This document shows, one piece after another, positions 1 to 11,787 of a stretch of 64,000 nucleotides of DNA. This stretch comes from Beta vulgaris subsp. vulgaris (lineage: Eukaryota > Streptophyta > Magnoliopsida > Caryophyllales > Amaranthaceae), in the NCBI RefSeq assembly GCF_026745355.1, contig NC_079206.1, forward strand, positions 5,725,044-5,789,043, given 5' to 3'. The position numbers and the translations under genes were made by a program. Numbering within the stretch: the stretch's first letter is position 1; the number at the start of each line of letters is the position of its first letter. The notes beneath the pieces are model-generated. The model made no database searches. It saw nothing but the letters and a program-made list of their open reading frames with translations, and was not told the origin of the DNA.

Positions 1-951
1 GAAGTTTAGGTCACGAGTCACCTGAACAGTTTTGAGAAGATATCACCAAAAGGTTGGATTATTCAAAAATAACTCATAAGTAGAACTGTTTTAAGAAGAC
101 CGCTTAAAGGTTGGATTATTAAAATTCATTTTTCCTAAATTTTATATAGCCACTACTCGTTACTAATGTTATGTAATTTCATCCCTATATATGTGAAATC
201 ATGTAAATTTTCATTATTGTCACCAAATGCCACATCTACATGGTAATGGTAATTGATAAAAAAAATGACAAGTTTGGATAAGCTTACAGTGAATATTAAC
301 ATGATACTTCATACTTAATATATAATTTTTCTGTTTCTTTTTACTTGCAATGGTTTTGACTTTTACTCTATTCATTAACTCTGATCTACTTAGTTCATCT
401 TTGGTGATTTATAATTAAGGAAAAACATATTCATGTAGGATCTTGTTAGATTTGTAATTAAACGTATATTTTCGAATATCTACTTTTCATAATTCTTAAA
501 TATCGGTACTCAAAGATATTATGATTGATGTTATGCATTGACAAGCGTAAAAGTCCAACAGTTACAAGTAAAAACAAACAGATAAAGTATATATAAACTT
601 GCCACCATTATCGGTTACCCATTGTTTAAAGTTACACAACTGGCATAAAATAAAGATAATGATACCACTAGGAGTAGCTAATCGAGTCGAGTAACTCGAT
701 TTCGAATCGATCAACGCTCGGTCAAAACTCGACTCGATTTGGCTCTGCTCGAACTCAACTCAGCTTGAAACCTTAACGAGTTTATGATTAATCCCTCTTA
801 AAATAAAGAGGGTAAAAGTTTCTAAGGTGCAAGTTCTTTATAAGTGCATGACGATAATTGAAAGTAGACAAATTACTAGCGTGCGTCTAGCTAAGCTTCA
901 TTAACATGATAAATTGATAATAGATTGGCAGCCAGATAACGACAAATGTAG
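1..951. other. AT-rich intergenic stretch with MITE debris
   Basis: I see no gene here. Around 425-540 there is a diverged piece of the MITE family that also surrounds the mariner-like element at 33840-41480: it has the shared GATCTTGTTAGATT motif. Positions 675-780 have repeated CTCGACTCG-type words, the composition seen in hAT MITEs of this window, but I could not define termini. Confidence 0.5.
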
Positions 952-1104
952 CTACTCGAAGCATGAATGAAGAAGTTTCACGAACTCCTGTTTCTTCATA
1001 TTGAAACTAGACTCCATCTGCAAATAATCGGAGGATAATTGTATATAGATATTACTTTAGTCACAACAAGAGAGTACAAAATATAGGATAATATAATAAG
1101 AAAA

Positions 1105-2146
1105 CGATTATTTCACCAAATACCCCCGACAAATTAAAAAATTCACAATATACCCTCAATGTTTTAACAATTCACTATATACCCCTGACTTTTCATTTTT
1201 GTGCACCATATACCCTTTTTCTAACGGACGTTAGGCTGCCGTTTGCTTTATTTAAAATTTTGCCATCATTATTCACTAACCCTAATTTAAATCCTAATCC
1301 CTAACATCTAAACCTAACCCTAAAATCCAAACCCTAACCCACCCACTCCCCTACACCAGCCCCCCTCCCCTACACCAGCCCCCACCCCTCCCCCTCCCCC
1401 ACCGCCGCAGCACGCTCCCTCTCCCCTCCCCCTCCACCGCCTCTACCGTCGCAAGCCTTGCAGCCCCTCCCCTACTCCCTCGCCGTCAATTTCTTGAAGG
1501 GTTGTAAAATCTCCGGCGAAGCAGCAAAGCAGCGACACAACGCGAGGAAGTAAAGCTCCGGCGAGCGGGAAAATTGATGGGGTGGGGGTTTTGCGTTCGA
1601 GGGGGAGGGGTGGGATTTTTCGAAGGGTTGTAAAATTGGGGTTGGGAAATCGAAGGGGTTGGGAAGTCGGTGGCTGGGAATCGGCGGTGAGGGTAGGGGC
1701 TGGGAAATCGCCGGGGAAATCAGCGGGGAATGGGTGAGGGGAAGCCGGCGGTGACAGACGCGCAGGCAGTGGGGAAGGCCGGCAGTGGGGGAGGCCAGCG
1801 GTGGGGGAGGCCGACGATGGGGGAGGCCGGCAGTGGGGGAGGGGGAAGGGTAGGGGCTGGGGTGGGGTGGGGTGGAGGGGAGGGGTGGGGCTGCTAAAGA
1901 GGTAGGGTTAGGGTTAGGGTTTAGGGGAAGGATTAGGGTTGAATTAGGATTAGGGTTAGGTTAGATTAGGGTTAGGGTTTAATAATGACAAAAACGTAAA
2001 TAAAGCTAACGGTGGGTTAACGGAAGTTAAGAAAAGGGTATCTGGTGCACGTTTTCGAAAACTCAAGGGTATACGGTGAATTGTTGAAACATTGAGGGTA
2101 TATTGTGAATTTTTTGATTTGTTGGGGGTATTTGGTGAAAAAACCG
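1105..2146. mobile_element. Non-autonomous Mutator-like element (MULE) with 9-bp target duplication
   Basis: The ends are inverted copies starting CGRTTWTTTCACCAAATACC, and similarity continues inward for about 230 bp on each side. Perfect 9-bp direct repeats ATAAGAAAA flank it (1096-1104 and 2147-2155), which is the size made by Mutator-type transposases. There is no transposase. The interior is GC-rich (CCACCGCCGC and GGCCGGCAGTGGGGGAG repeats), unlike the surrounding AT-rich DNA, and both TIRs contain CCCTAA/TTAGGG-type words. A second, truncated copy of the left end begins at 42600. The element sits inside the bHLH intron. Confidence 0.85.
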
Positions 2147-2474
2147 ATAAGAAAATTGCACCAACTGTACTAACTTTTGCATATTTTTATATTCTAAAAT
2201 GGAGAAAATTACCAATTAAGAAGATTAAGGAGATATATGTACAAACTAGATATAACAAAAATAAGGAAGATTTTCATGGAGTGGATGAAAATATGAAGTA
2301 GGAAGAGCTTGAGGGAGTACTCAATTTCTAATAAATCTCTATTTTTTCTTATGTAAAAATTAATAAACACGGCCAATTTTGCTAACATAATATTCTAAAT
2401 GAGAAAAATCAGATGAGTACTCCCACTTAAAATAATATTATTACCTCTATTTATATCCAATTTAAAAAGTGTAT

Positions 2475-2660
2475 TACCCCTTCCGTCCCATAATATAGTG
2501 CTTGTTTCTCATTTTTTACGAGAATTAAGGTAACTGGAACATGAATGATAAACAATTAATGTTGTGGGAAAAAAAAAGTAGATTTTAGGAGAAAGAATGG
2601 TGAATAATGGGTGAAAAAGCATTAAATATATGACTTATTCAACCTGTAGGTTCAATAAAC
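2475..2660. mobile_element. Truncated Stowaway-like MITE
   Basis: One terminus only: TACCCCTTCCGTCCCATAATATAGTGCTTG, shown here by its core CCGTCCCATAATATAG. It resembles the end at 33840. No matching inverted end was found downstream. Confidence 0.4.
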
Positions 2661-2754
2661 AAAGAAAAACAATATTTTCGAGGAGCAAATAAATGATGGT
2701 TGCATTGCATGGTCTACTGGGCAAATCAAGGGAAATTGTGAAATCAAAAAAATA

Positions 2755-2960
2755 CTCCATCTGTCCCAAAATATAATTCCTATTTCTTTTTGCAAAATCT
2801 TCAAGATGTACGTTTGACCTACATTATCTTCTGTTTCATATTAGTAAAAAATACAAAAAGTTAATATTATAAATATACACATTATGACGAATCTAACAAG
2901 ATCCAAAATGAGTATGTTTTTTAAATATATTAGTGAGAGTATATTTTGGGACGGAGGGAG
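2755..2960. mobile_element. Stowaway MITE, 206 bp
   Basis: Terminal inverted repeats CTCCATCTGTCCCAAAATAT and, on the other strand, CTCCCTCCGTCCCAAAATAT are flanked by TA on both sides (2753-2754, 2961-2962). This is the Tc1/mariner-type signature. It has no coding capacity and lies in the bHLH intron. Its interior shares the word AATCTAACAAGATCC with the fragment at 425-540. Confidence 0.8.
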
Positions 2961-3399
2961 TAGAAACAAGAATAACATTTTAGCACACCCAAAATGAAAT
3001 ACAAGCATTATATTATGCGCGGAGTAGATAACCAAAAAAGGAAACAAATAGTACTCAAAATTAAAAAAAAAGAGTTCGGACTTAGAAGTATATAGGTTAA
3101 TAATAAAGTACCTGAGCCTTAATGGTTATATCAAAATATTTGCCGACCGGGCAAGCATTAACGTTAGTTATGGTGAGATTAGAACTTTGAATATTGTTGA
3201 AAAGTTTGCTTAAAGTATCCTTTTGCATCTGACAGTAAATATTAATTAAGATACTGTCATCTAAATATCGAGCTTCAATCTCTGGAACTTGCTCATCATG
3301 AGATTGAGATGTGGTTGAGAAATTCTCGTCATTGCAAGTAGATGATTCGCTCTTGTCTTCATCCATTATTGGGTGGTCCAGGTGAATACTCTGTGGCAT

Positions 3400-4602
3400 G
3401 CGTCATATTACCAAAATAGTGCTGTAAGTTCAACTTGTAAATTAAAGACCAATCATCAAAATTACTCCCTATTTCTATGTAAGATCAACCTCATGTCCTC
3501 ATCTATCATGTTAGTTTGTCCACAAAATACAGCCCATATAATATCTATCCTTTTATCGTTATATGGTCCCTATATTTTAACTTTTACGTACTTTTTTCTT
3601 ATTTGATATGTTAGGAGTAAAAAGCAAAACTACTCTACTTACTAACTCAACTAAAATCTTAAAATTACTCCTCCTAATTTTTATTAGTCTACTCGTTTTC
3701 TAGATACAAAGTTTTACGTGAAATAATTAGTTTGTGGGTTTTAGAAGGGAAGAATAAATATTAAACGGGTAAATTTATAAATGACAACTTAAAAAGAGAA
3801 ATGGGTAAAGCTAATATAAATTGGAGAGAGTAAAGAAAGGAGAATAAGAGTTAGGAGTTTAGGACCATCATTAAATTAAAAGACAAGAGGGAATACAAAG
3901 TTTCACATAAGAATCAAATTAATGTAGTGATTGATACATATTAAAACATTACCGTGTGATGATTAATTTAAAAGGTAAAATAAAATTAGATTATGTATCA
4001 AGATATATAAGCTTAATTATAAGAGCAAACCTAGTGGCTGGTCCAAAATTTTTGATTATCAATTATTTTAATACTCTCTCTATTTTTCGGCTCACACATG
4101 ATCTATCATTAGTTTTAATGATTTCTTATGAATTTGATGGAATATTTTATTTATGATTTCTTATGAATTTGATGGAATATATTTTTTTTTATTTTACCAA
4201 GACTACTCGTTTTAAATTTTTAATTGGAAGAAAAAGATGTAAAAGGACTTTATCACTTTTTTCATTTTCCTTTTATTTTTTATTTATAGTTTGGAATCTA
4301 CAAAAACTTTTATCTTCACATTATTTTTTTACTTTTTACCGGATCCCTACCATATATTATCTCTCCTTAATTTCTTCTCCACCCATATTTTTAGTTATTA
4401 TGGATTATTTAAGAATTGATTAAAGATGATAGAGTGTAATAATTTATATGTTTGTAAATAATAATATTAGCTAAAATTATTTTTATTCATATCGATTAAG
4501 CAATATGATAATTTAAAAATTAATCAAATTTCAAATTGGTTAAGTATGTAATCACAAAATATATAAATAACGAAATATTGCTTTAAACAATAACAATTAC
4601 AC
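3400..4602. other. AT-rich non-coding DNA
   Basis: No gene or clear repeat was recognised. There is one short direct duplication, TGATTTCTTATGAATTTGATGGAATAT, at about 4118-4145 and 4154-4180. Confidence 0.5.
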
Positions 4603-4610
4603 ATACATTA

Positions 4611-4939
4611 ATAGTGGTGTGCACCGAGGTCCGGATCGGACCGTGATAGGTTGGACCATAACATGAATTTTTTTATGCATCGATACTAAAAAAATTAACA
4701 ATTTTAACAACAATAATCCTAAAGGTAATACATAGTAGGTTTTTAACTTTCTAATTTTTAAACTTTTTTTTAATCTTTAAAATTTTTTTACTCAAAAACA
4801 GAAATTCCGATCCACCGCTATGGACAAGAGTTTTCCGAGTTTGAATCTGACTAGATCGAGAACCCATAATCTTGATTTTTTGTGGATCAGTCCGGTCCGA
4901 TCCAAATTCTGGCGTGACCATGGTCTTTATACAACCCTA
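4611..4939. mobile_element. Probable hAT MITE
   Basis: The ends TAGTGGTGTGCA and (reverse) TAGGGTTGTATA are short imperfect inverted repeats, followed by the GGTCCGGATCGGACC-type subterminal words typical of this class. Flanking ATACATTA and ATACATAT are an imperfect (6 of 8) target duplication. Confidence 0.5.
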
Positions 4940-5271
4940 ATACATATAGAATTAGGTTACATTTTTTATAAAAAAGAAATGTTGTTGGTGTATTTTTTAA
5001 AAAAGAATTAATTGTTGAGAATCATTTTACCATTTTTACCATTGCAACGTTATACAATATGAAGAAATGATAACCACTTAACCCTCAAAAAAGAAAAGAA
5101 AAGAAATGATAACCACTTAATTAAAGCATCAATCCTCCATTCGATGAGCTAATTAACAAGCTAAGTAGGCCCATGCCCACGTGGAGAACTTAGCAAATAT
5201 ATATATATGACGTGTATCCCATGATCTCCTTTTTTTTCTTTCTCTTTGGATCATTCTTATGATCCATTAAT

Positions 5272-5799
5272 TACGGCTGGCAAAAATTGACCCAATCTGA
5301 TAACCCGACCTGAAAATTTCGGGTTTGGGTTGAGATTTTTGACCTGAAAAAAAAATTGGGTCGACCCTACCCGACCTGAAAATATAATGGGTTAGGTTCA
5401 GGTTGACCTTTTGAACCTGAAAGTAACCCGAAATGACCTGATTTAAAAATAACTTATATTATGTTAGGTTAGCCCTTAGCCGGTTAGGTTATAATATTGG
5501 GCCAAGTCCAACTCACTTCAACCTGAAAATTCCGGCTTTGAATGTTGAAACTTAAACATATTACATGTACAACACATTTCTGAATTAAGTTGCTAGTTTT
5601 TATCATTAGATATTTAAATTTTTGTTTCAGGTCATTTTGGGTTGGTTTCGGGTCAACCCGAAAAATATAAGGTCGGGTTTGGGTTGAGGTTTTCGACCTG
5701 AAATATAAATCAGGTCGGGTTTGGGTCAAGGGTAAGTGACCTGAAATATAAATCAGGTCAACCTGAAATCGACCCAACCCGACCTGATTTCCAGCCCTA
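5272..5799. mobile_element. hAT MITE with 8-bp target duplication
   Basis: The left end TACGGCTGGCAAAAATTGAC and the right end (reverse) TAGGGCTGGAAATCAGGTCG form the TIR. Flanks CCATTAAT (5264-5271) and TCATTAAT (5800-5807) match at 7 of 8 bases. The interior is made of repeated CGGGTTGGGTC / GACCTGAAA words and has no real ORF. Confidence 0.75.
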
Positions 5800-5846
5800 T
5801 CATTAATCTTTCTCTCTCCCTTTTTTCCATTCTCTTCCCTATTTTT

Positions 5847-6052
5847 TTCATAATTCTTTTTTTTTTTTTACATGTTACACTTTTTCAAATCACAGACTCT
5901 TAGGTAACTTTTGGAGAGGAGAGAGATAGAGAAAAAAAAAAAGGTTATTTTGCGTAAAAAGAGAAGTTAATCAAGTTATTACCTATAATGTAAGATCTAA
6001 TTTAAAGCTTCCTAAAATAAAAAGTGTAACATTTAAAAAAAAACGGAGGAAG
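5847..6052. mobile_element. Mariner-derived MITE sharing the TIR of the large mariner-like element
   Basis: The right end reads AAAGTGTAACAT, an A tract, then CGGAGGAAG followed by TA. This is the same terminus as the mariner-like element at 33922-41311. The left side has the matching ATGTTACACTTTTTC after a T tract, but its outermost CTTCCTCCG is not intact, so the left limit is approximate. It is probably a deletion derivative that the mariner transposase could mobilise. Confidence 0.55.
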
Positions 6053-6054
6053 TA

Positions 6055-7326
6055 TATATACTCTAATCCATTCAATCGACATGCTCTAATGCTCTATTGA
6101 CTTATCGAGCTCGATATTTGAAAAGCCAAGTTAATACCTTTTCCAGATTCAGAACTTTGATGCTTATCAAGATTTGTGATTTAATATTAAGTTGTATTTA
6201 TAATATGCCAGTATGAAATTAATGTATGAAAAATTGATATTTATAATTCCAATTTTCATATATCTTCTCAAATCAATCTCATTATTAAGTTATTCGAAAT
6301 TAGAGGGGGACATTCTCATTATCATTCAAACTATTATCTTTCTTGTCTTCGTTAATCCATATTGATCCCATGATATATTATATATATATAGGAATTATAA
6401 AAATCAACTATATAGTAATTTTAAGAAGACCCTAAACACTTGGAATTATTCTAAATTATACTAAAAACTAATACTATTAGAAAAGGTGGGTAAAAGTTGA
6501 GATTATCAAAGTTAATTTCATTAGGAATTTATAGCTTTATATGTATATAAAGATAAGAGTAAAAACGTGAAAGTTTAGGCTTCTCTCAAAACAAGCCAAC
6601 CCAAACCCATCAAGGACATGCATGTCATTTTAGACACGGACATTGTTACACCTACTCATTAGGTAGACAACCACTACTGATATATTGAGTTGATTTTAAA
6701 TTATCACAATTCACAACCCTAGCACAAGTCTTTATTAACATGGATAGTTTACTCGATGGGTAGACAATGTTTTTTCTTTTTTTCTTTTATACAAGAGACT
6801 TAAAAAGCTCATAAACGACTTAATTAAGTAGCTCTAGATTCAACGTTTATGGAGTAAAATGGAAAAGGATGACAGAAAATAGTACCTGAGGGTTGAAGCT
6901 TCCTTTTTTGTCTTCAGTTTTTGGAAAGGTGGAATTACAGGAGACTATTTGAGTTTGTTGCTATCCACTCTCCTCCAATTCAATGCAAACAACTAACTAG
7001 TGTCTGTGCTGTATTTATTTAGAGTTGGCAAACTCTTAAGTCTTTCACCAAAAGAAAACTCTTAAATTTTATGTACGGACATACGGTTGAAGAGACTTAA
7101 AATAGCAAACTTCATCTTTTTCAGTAAATGGACGTTTTATCTTTTTATGGTAAAAGTGAGTATTAGTATCATTAGTTATGCATTTGTATAAAACATGAAG
7201 TGTGATAGACAGGATTCCACGTAATTATGAAGTATTTCTCGTAAATTAGTCATAAACGGCTATTGAAGTGGGTAATTGAATAGTATCGATATATACAAAA
7301 TCTCAATTATATAAGTGAAGGGGGAT
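6055..7326. other. Non-coding stretch, possible bHLH 5' UTR exon
   Basis: No ORF of note. On the minus strand, 6885-7010 has a TATA-like element and an exon-like segment ending in CCTCAG|GTACT. It could be the untranslated first exon of the bHLH-related gene to the left, but this is speculative. Confidence 0.3.
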
Positions 7327-7329
7327 TAA

Positions 7330-8110
7330 GGGCATGTTCTCTTTAGCATAAAACAGCTGAACTGAACTGAATAGAATTAAACTGAATTGAATTAGATTGA
7401 ATGTAATAAATATATAATTAATATTTAAACAATAATAATATGAATATTAAATAATTATTATAATGATAAGGAATAATAATGAATAATAATAATAGTATTT
7501 TTGGATATTTTTAAATGATAGTTATAAATAAATAATATTAATAATCATAAATTATTATTAATAATAATCATAATTAATGATAATAATGATAATTAATAAT
7601 AATTATTTTATATTATTTGTATTAATATATTAATACTTGATGATGATTATACAATGATATTTAAGAAGTAAATTAATAATACTATTTTAATAATTAGATT
7701 TAATAATATAATAATATTTAGTAATAAAAATAATGATTGGGTCGGACCGCGCAAAATTGCATCATAACCCGTTTTGACGCGATTTGATTGGTTTATGGGC
7801 TAAAAAAGTGAGTTTATTTGTGCTTTTGACCTAAACCATATTCCTCCTAATAATAATAGTAATAATAATGAGTAAAGCTATAATAGACAAAATAATATAT
7901 AGAAATAATAATAATACTTAATAATAATGATATGAAAATTAATAATAATAATAAGAAGAATAATTAGTAAAATAAATTAGACCAACATAGTAATAATATT
8001 TAACAAAATGGTTATAAAAGAATGGAGCTAAGCTGAACTGAACTGAACTTAATTGAACTGAGCTAAACTGAGCTGAGTTGAACTGAAAATAAGCTGGGGA
8101 GAACATGCCC
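7330..8110. mobile_element. PIF/Harbinger-type MITE with TAA duplication
   Basis: Inverted ends GGGCATGTTCTCTTTAGC and (reverse) GGGCATGTTCTCCCCAGC are flanked by TAA on both sides (7327-7329, 8111-8113). Subterminal CTGAACTGAACTGAA repeats occur at both ends. The centre is ATAATAAT-rich, with a short GC-richer island at about 7735-7850. No coding capacity. Confidence 0.8.
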
Positions 8111-8113
8111 TAA

Positions 8114-9137
8114 GATGATATCTCCATACAAAATGTAGGATATATCCTTAATGAATTTAAATTGTCATATATCTAATTTAATTTTTTCTTTTCTTACTTG
8201 TCATATATATTGAACAAGTTGTGGAATTAGATTCGAAATTTCAATTAAATATTAAAGTAAGGAGAATGATTTTCTCTTCTTACATATGAGTGGAAACTCT
8301 GATAAGAAAATTAAATTGACTATATAACTCGATTGGCACAATTAAAATAAATAAATAAATTTCATAGTAATAATTATACTTAGTAATATTTTAACCTAAA
8401 TGCTGATTATTAGTTTAGTAATCTCTATTCTATAAATCAAGCTCTTCCACTTTATTAATATTCAATGATTGAACCAATGAACCTAAACCATAAATTCTTC
8501 CAATTTATTTTAGCACAAGCTTTTTTTGTTTTTGTATTTCATTCTCTCGATACTATATTTGAATAATGATGAACAAATAACTAAGAAAACCAACTAAACA
8601 TTGATTTAATACTAATGAATAACTAACTAATAAAAAAGAACGTTAATATGACACGCACGCATAACATACAAAAAATGCTAGTTTAACTATAATGAAAGGG
8701 ATGAAGTACTAAAAAGTCTCTAATGCCCTTATAATTAGATAACAAAAGTATTAATTAACAATAACAAGTTCACTATGATTGTAATCACTTCCTCAATAAT
8801 TGAGCAGTAGTTAATAGTCTATTAATATTATATACATCACTTTCGATTCCAAAAGAGTCTCACTCGCAAGTCGCAACATCATAGTTTTCCTGATTTTTCC
8901 TACTGTAAGAGACTTAAATTTCCTCAATAAATGTTATTTCACTTACCCTCAAACCCCGAAAAGTTGTCAATCCATTTCCACCACACAGTTTTCCGATAAC
9001 CACTCGTATAGGTTAAGACTTAAGACACAAATAAATAGTACTAACAAAAAGCATGGTAACCAACTTATCATCTTTAAAACGTTTTAGGTATTCTTCCCTG
9101 TTTTCCTTTCCCATTTCAAAAGCAAAAATGTTTTATC
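8114..9137. other. AT-rich non-coding DNA
   Basis: I see nothing beyond A/T-rich intergenic sequence. Confidence 0.5.
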
Positions 9138-9481
9138 GGCCCGTTTGGTAGTTGGTTATAAATGGTGGTAATGGGAATGAATTTGTATGTAAATTTGTGA
9201 AAAATATCATTGTCCATTACCATGGTAATGCTAATTTATCCTAAAGTGTCCACTTTCCTTCTTGAATTTTTATTCCCATCCAATACCACCTTGTAGGGTG
9301 GTAATGAGTGGTAATGAAAATTGCTTCCCCTTGGAGACAAAAACACAAGTTTAGGGGTGAGATTGCTTGTCTATGGAGAAAAAATGGCTCCCCATGGAGA
9401 TTTTAAGGGTGCTTTCCTAATAAAATTACACTTAAAATTCATTCCCATTACCGCAATTTATTAACGACTACCAAACGGGCC
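9138..9481. mobile_element. Short inverted-repeat MITE
   Basis: The ends GGCCCGTTTGGTAGT and (reverse) GGCCCGTTTGGTAGTCG are a perfect 15-bp TIR. The interior repeats GGTGGTAATGG/CCATTACCAC words in inverted orientation. The target duplication is unclear, so the superfamily (PIF/Harbinger or hAT) is undecided. Confidence 0.7.
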
Positions 9482-10277
9482 GTATGGAGTAAAAAGCGAA
9501 ATGAGCATGAACTTGTATAAGAGTTTAATGTAGTTATGGTTGTTAGAATAAAATTATAGGGCCACACATGTTACTATTAAAATGTGATAATCATTATATA
9601 AATAAGCCAATTAAAGTGATCCATAAATAATTTAACTTTACTTAAAGTAATTGTCATGAAATAATTAACGTGTAGATATCAGAGCAATATCACTAATTCG
9701 GTGACGAGTCGAATTATTAATATTTGCATTCAAGTGATTTTATTAGATTGCGGTTAAGACCCCAATGTGTATCTAGTAAGGATGCTCATAAGGTTTATTA
9801 TGTTATACTAGCCTTCATATGCACGCGATGCGTGCGTTAATTTTAAAATTTGTTATTCTATTAGATACTCCATTCGTACTTTATTTATGATCAAACTTAA
9901 ATGTGAAAAATTCAACAGTTAGATGAATTTAGATATATTAATTCGCTAATGTAAAAAAATAAAAAGGTTGTGAGTGATTGTTAACATTAATTTTTTGTGA
10001 ATGAATATTGAACAGAAAGAACAAAAATAATGAGTTGGTTTAACTGAATTAAAGAGTATCAAAGGTAGTGAATGTTCCGACTTTTCATGCGCACGTTATG
10101 TATGCCATCTTTTTTATAAGGTATAAATATTTTGTCCATTTAATTTTTGATTGAAGTATTTGATGCATATATACCATTTTAAACTTGTTTTAAATGGCAA
10201 GTTGGAATGAGAATTTTTAAATGATTTGCTTATGTAATATTTTTCATTCCATTAATTAGATCATTAAGGGTATTTTA

Positions 10278-10377
10278 GGGCGTGTTCGGCGACATCTTTT
10301 GGAGTAGCTTTTAGTTTTTTGACTTAAGGGCGTGTTCGGCGACAGCTTTTGGAGTAGCTTTTAGTTTTTTGACTTAG
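10278..10377. repeat. 50-bp tandem duplication of the PIF/Harbinger 5' terminus
   Basis: Two near-identical copies of the 50-bp terminus beginning GGGCGTGTTCGGCGACA follow each other, differing by about one base. Each starts after TTA or TTAA, so the element has two potential left ends. Confidence 0.85.
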
Positions 10378-11787
10378 TCAAAACACTAATTATGTGTTTG
10401 GCATGCTAGAGATTGATGTAGTGGTTAGTGTTTCAAGTAGCTTTTCACTAGCTTTTCACAAACGTTATAAAATATAGCGTTCAGTTTCACAAATAGCGTT
10501 CTACTGTTTTTTCTTATTTTTCCAAAGAAAAAAAAAGGCTACAATTCAGGAATAATCGAGGAAGACTAGTTCTCATCTCCACACCTCCATAGCTGATTCT
10601 AAAACCTTAATTGAACAATATCTTTGGAAAAAATCCCACTTTTTATGGATGAAAAATTGGGATTAACAGAATTATATACTGCCTCATATCACGCATATTC
10701 TGTTTTTTCCAAATTTTCTGTTATACTGGGTTTCTATAAGTTTTATGGGAATCAACAGTAACATCCACATATTTCTTCATCAGGTAAATCTATAATTCAT
10801 CGTTCTCACCCATTTTATTTAATTGTATGATTGAGTTTTTTAATTTTTTTTTTTTTTGTATTGTGCAGTTCTTCCATTTGCAATTGTGTTGATAATTATC
10901 ACAAGCAATTCAATCGCCTGAAACAAAGGTATGTGATTTATCTTTCCCTTAGTTTACATCCTTTGACTTAGGATTTCTTTCTCTCTCCATTACACTCTTA
11001 TTTTTTCTCTCACCTCCAATTTTTTTTACCTTTCTTAATCCTACTGTAAGTTTGTAGGTTTTTTTTGTTTTTTTGGGGGGGTTCATATGGTTTTGGTTTG
11101 ATTGGTTGTTAATTGAGTATGATTTTAATAGTTGAATTGAAAAAAATGGGTTTGATTGGGTTTTAGTTGTGGGGATTTCGGGTTTTTTGTTTTAGGTGTT
11201 TCACTTGAGCTCAATTTGATTTGATAATTTCACAAGAAGCAATGATTGCCGCTTCCCGCAAATTTAACCAAAGCAGTATGTCTATAATCTGTATTCTCTT
11301 GTAATATATATTTAATCTTATGTGAAGCTGTTCTCCTCAAATCCTAATCGTGTAGAGATTGATTATAGCCAAAAGCTTTGTTTTTTCGTTTCTGTTCAAT
11401 TTCTTTTCATTATGTCTTCTTTCTCTTCCTTTTTGTTTATAATTAGTGATTTGTTGAATTTGGCAACAAATAGCTAGAACGGGCTTGTTGCAATAGGATG
11501 AGTTTCAGTTTCTGTACTCTTATTTGAGAAAGAAAGCCACTGCTTCAGATTAAGGATATTTACTTGAGGCTTGTGACTCATTGTTTGAGTGAGTGAAGTG
11601 GTGTACTTTCTGGGACTAATTTATGCCACATAATTCTTTTAAAATAGTTAAGCTCATTCTGGATGCAACGTAGTGGACATTAGGTGGAACTCTTTTTTTT
11701 GCTAGTTTTGAGTTGATAATTTCGCATGAATTGATAATTTTGCTTTGTTTCTATTATTAATTCTTCATGGTTATGTTAAATACGTAG

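Larger units (their letters stand above)
952..3390 (-). pseudogene. bHLH25/bHLH18-type transcription factor, two 3' exons (ACT-like C-terminal domain)
   Basis: Two minus-strand exons fit the 3' end of a plant bHLH gene of the bHLH18/19/25 (NAI1-like) group. The first, 3112-3390, encodes an acidic linker and an ACT-like segment with the family words EIEAR and DITIKAQ; it is bordered by ACAG upstream and GTACTT downstream. The second, 952-1017, starts after TTTGCAG, stays in phase 0 and encodes 21 residues plus a stop (MESSFNM to HSCFE). The intron between them, about 2.1 kb, carries a Mutator-like element and a Stowaway MITE. I could not find the exon for the DNA-binding bHLH domain upstream, up to about 7000. 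A possible 5' UTR exon ends at about 6885 (CCTCAG|GTACT) behind a TATA-like AAATAAATAC. So the gene is either a truncated remnant or an ACT-only derivative. The family call comes from recognising the domain; function is inferred. Confidence 0.65.

Noticed and set aside
1300..1990. Telomere-like CCCTAA/TTAGGG runs as a true chromosome end or interstitial telomere
   Set aside because: The runs are irregular and lie symmetrically in the TIRs of a MULE with a 9-bp duplication; a second copy occurs at 42770.
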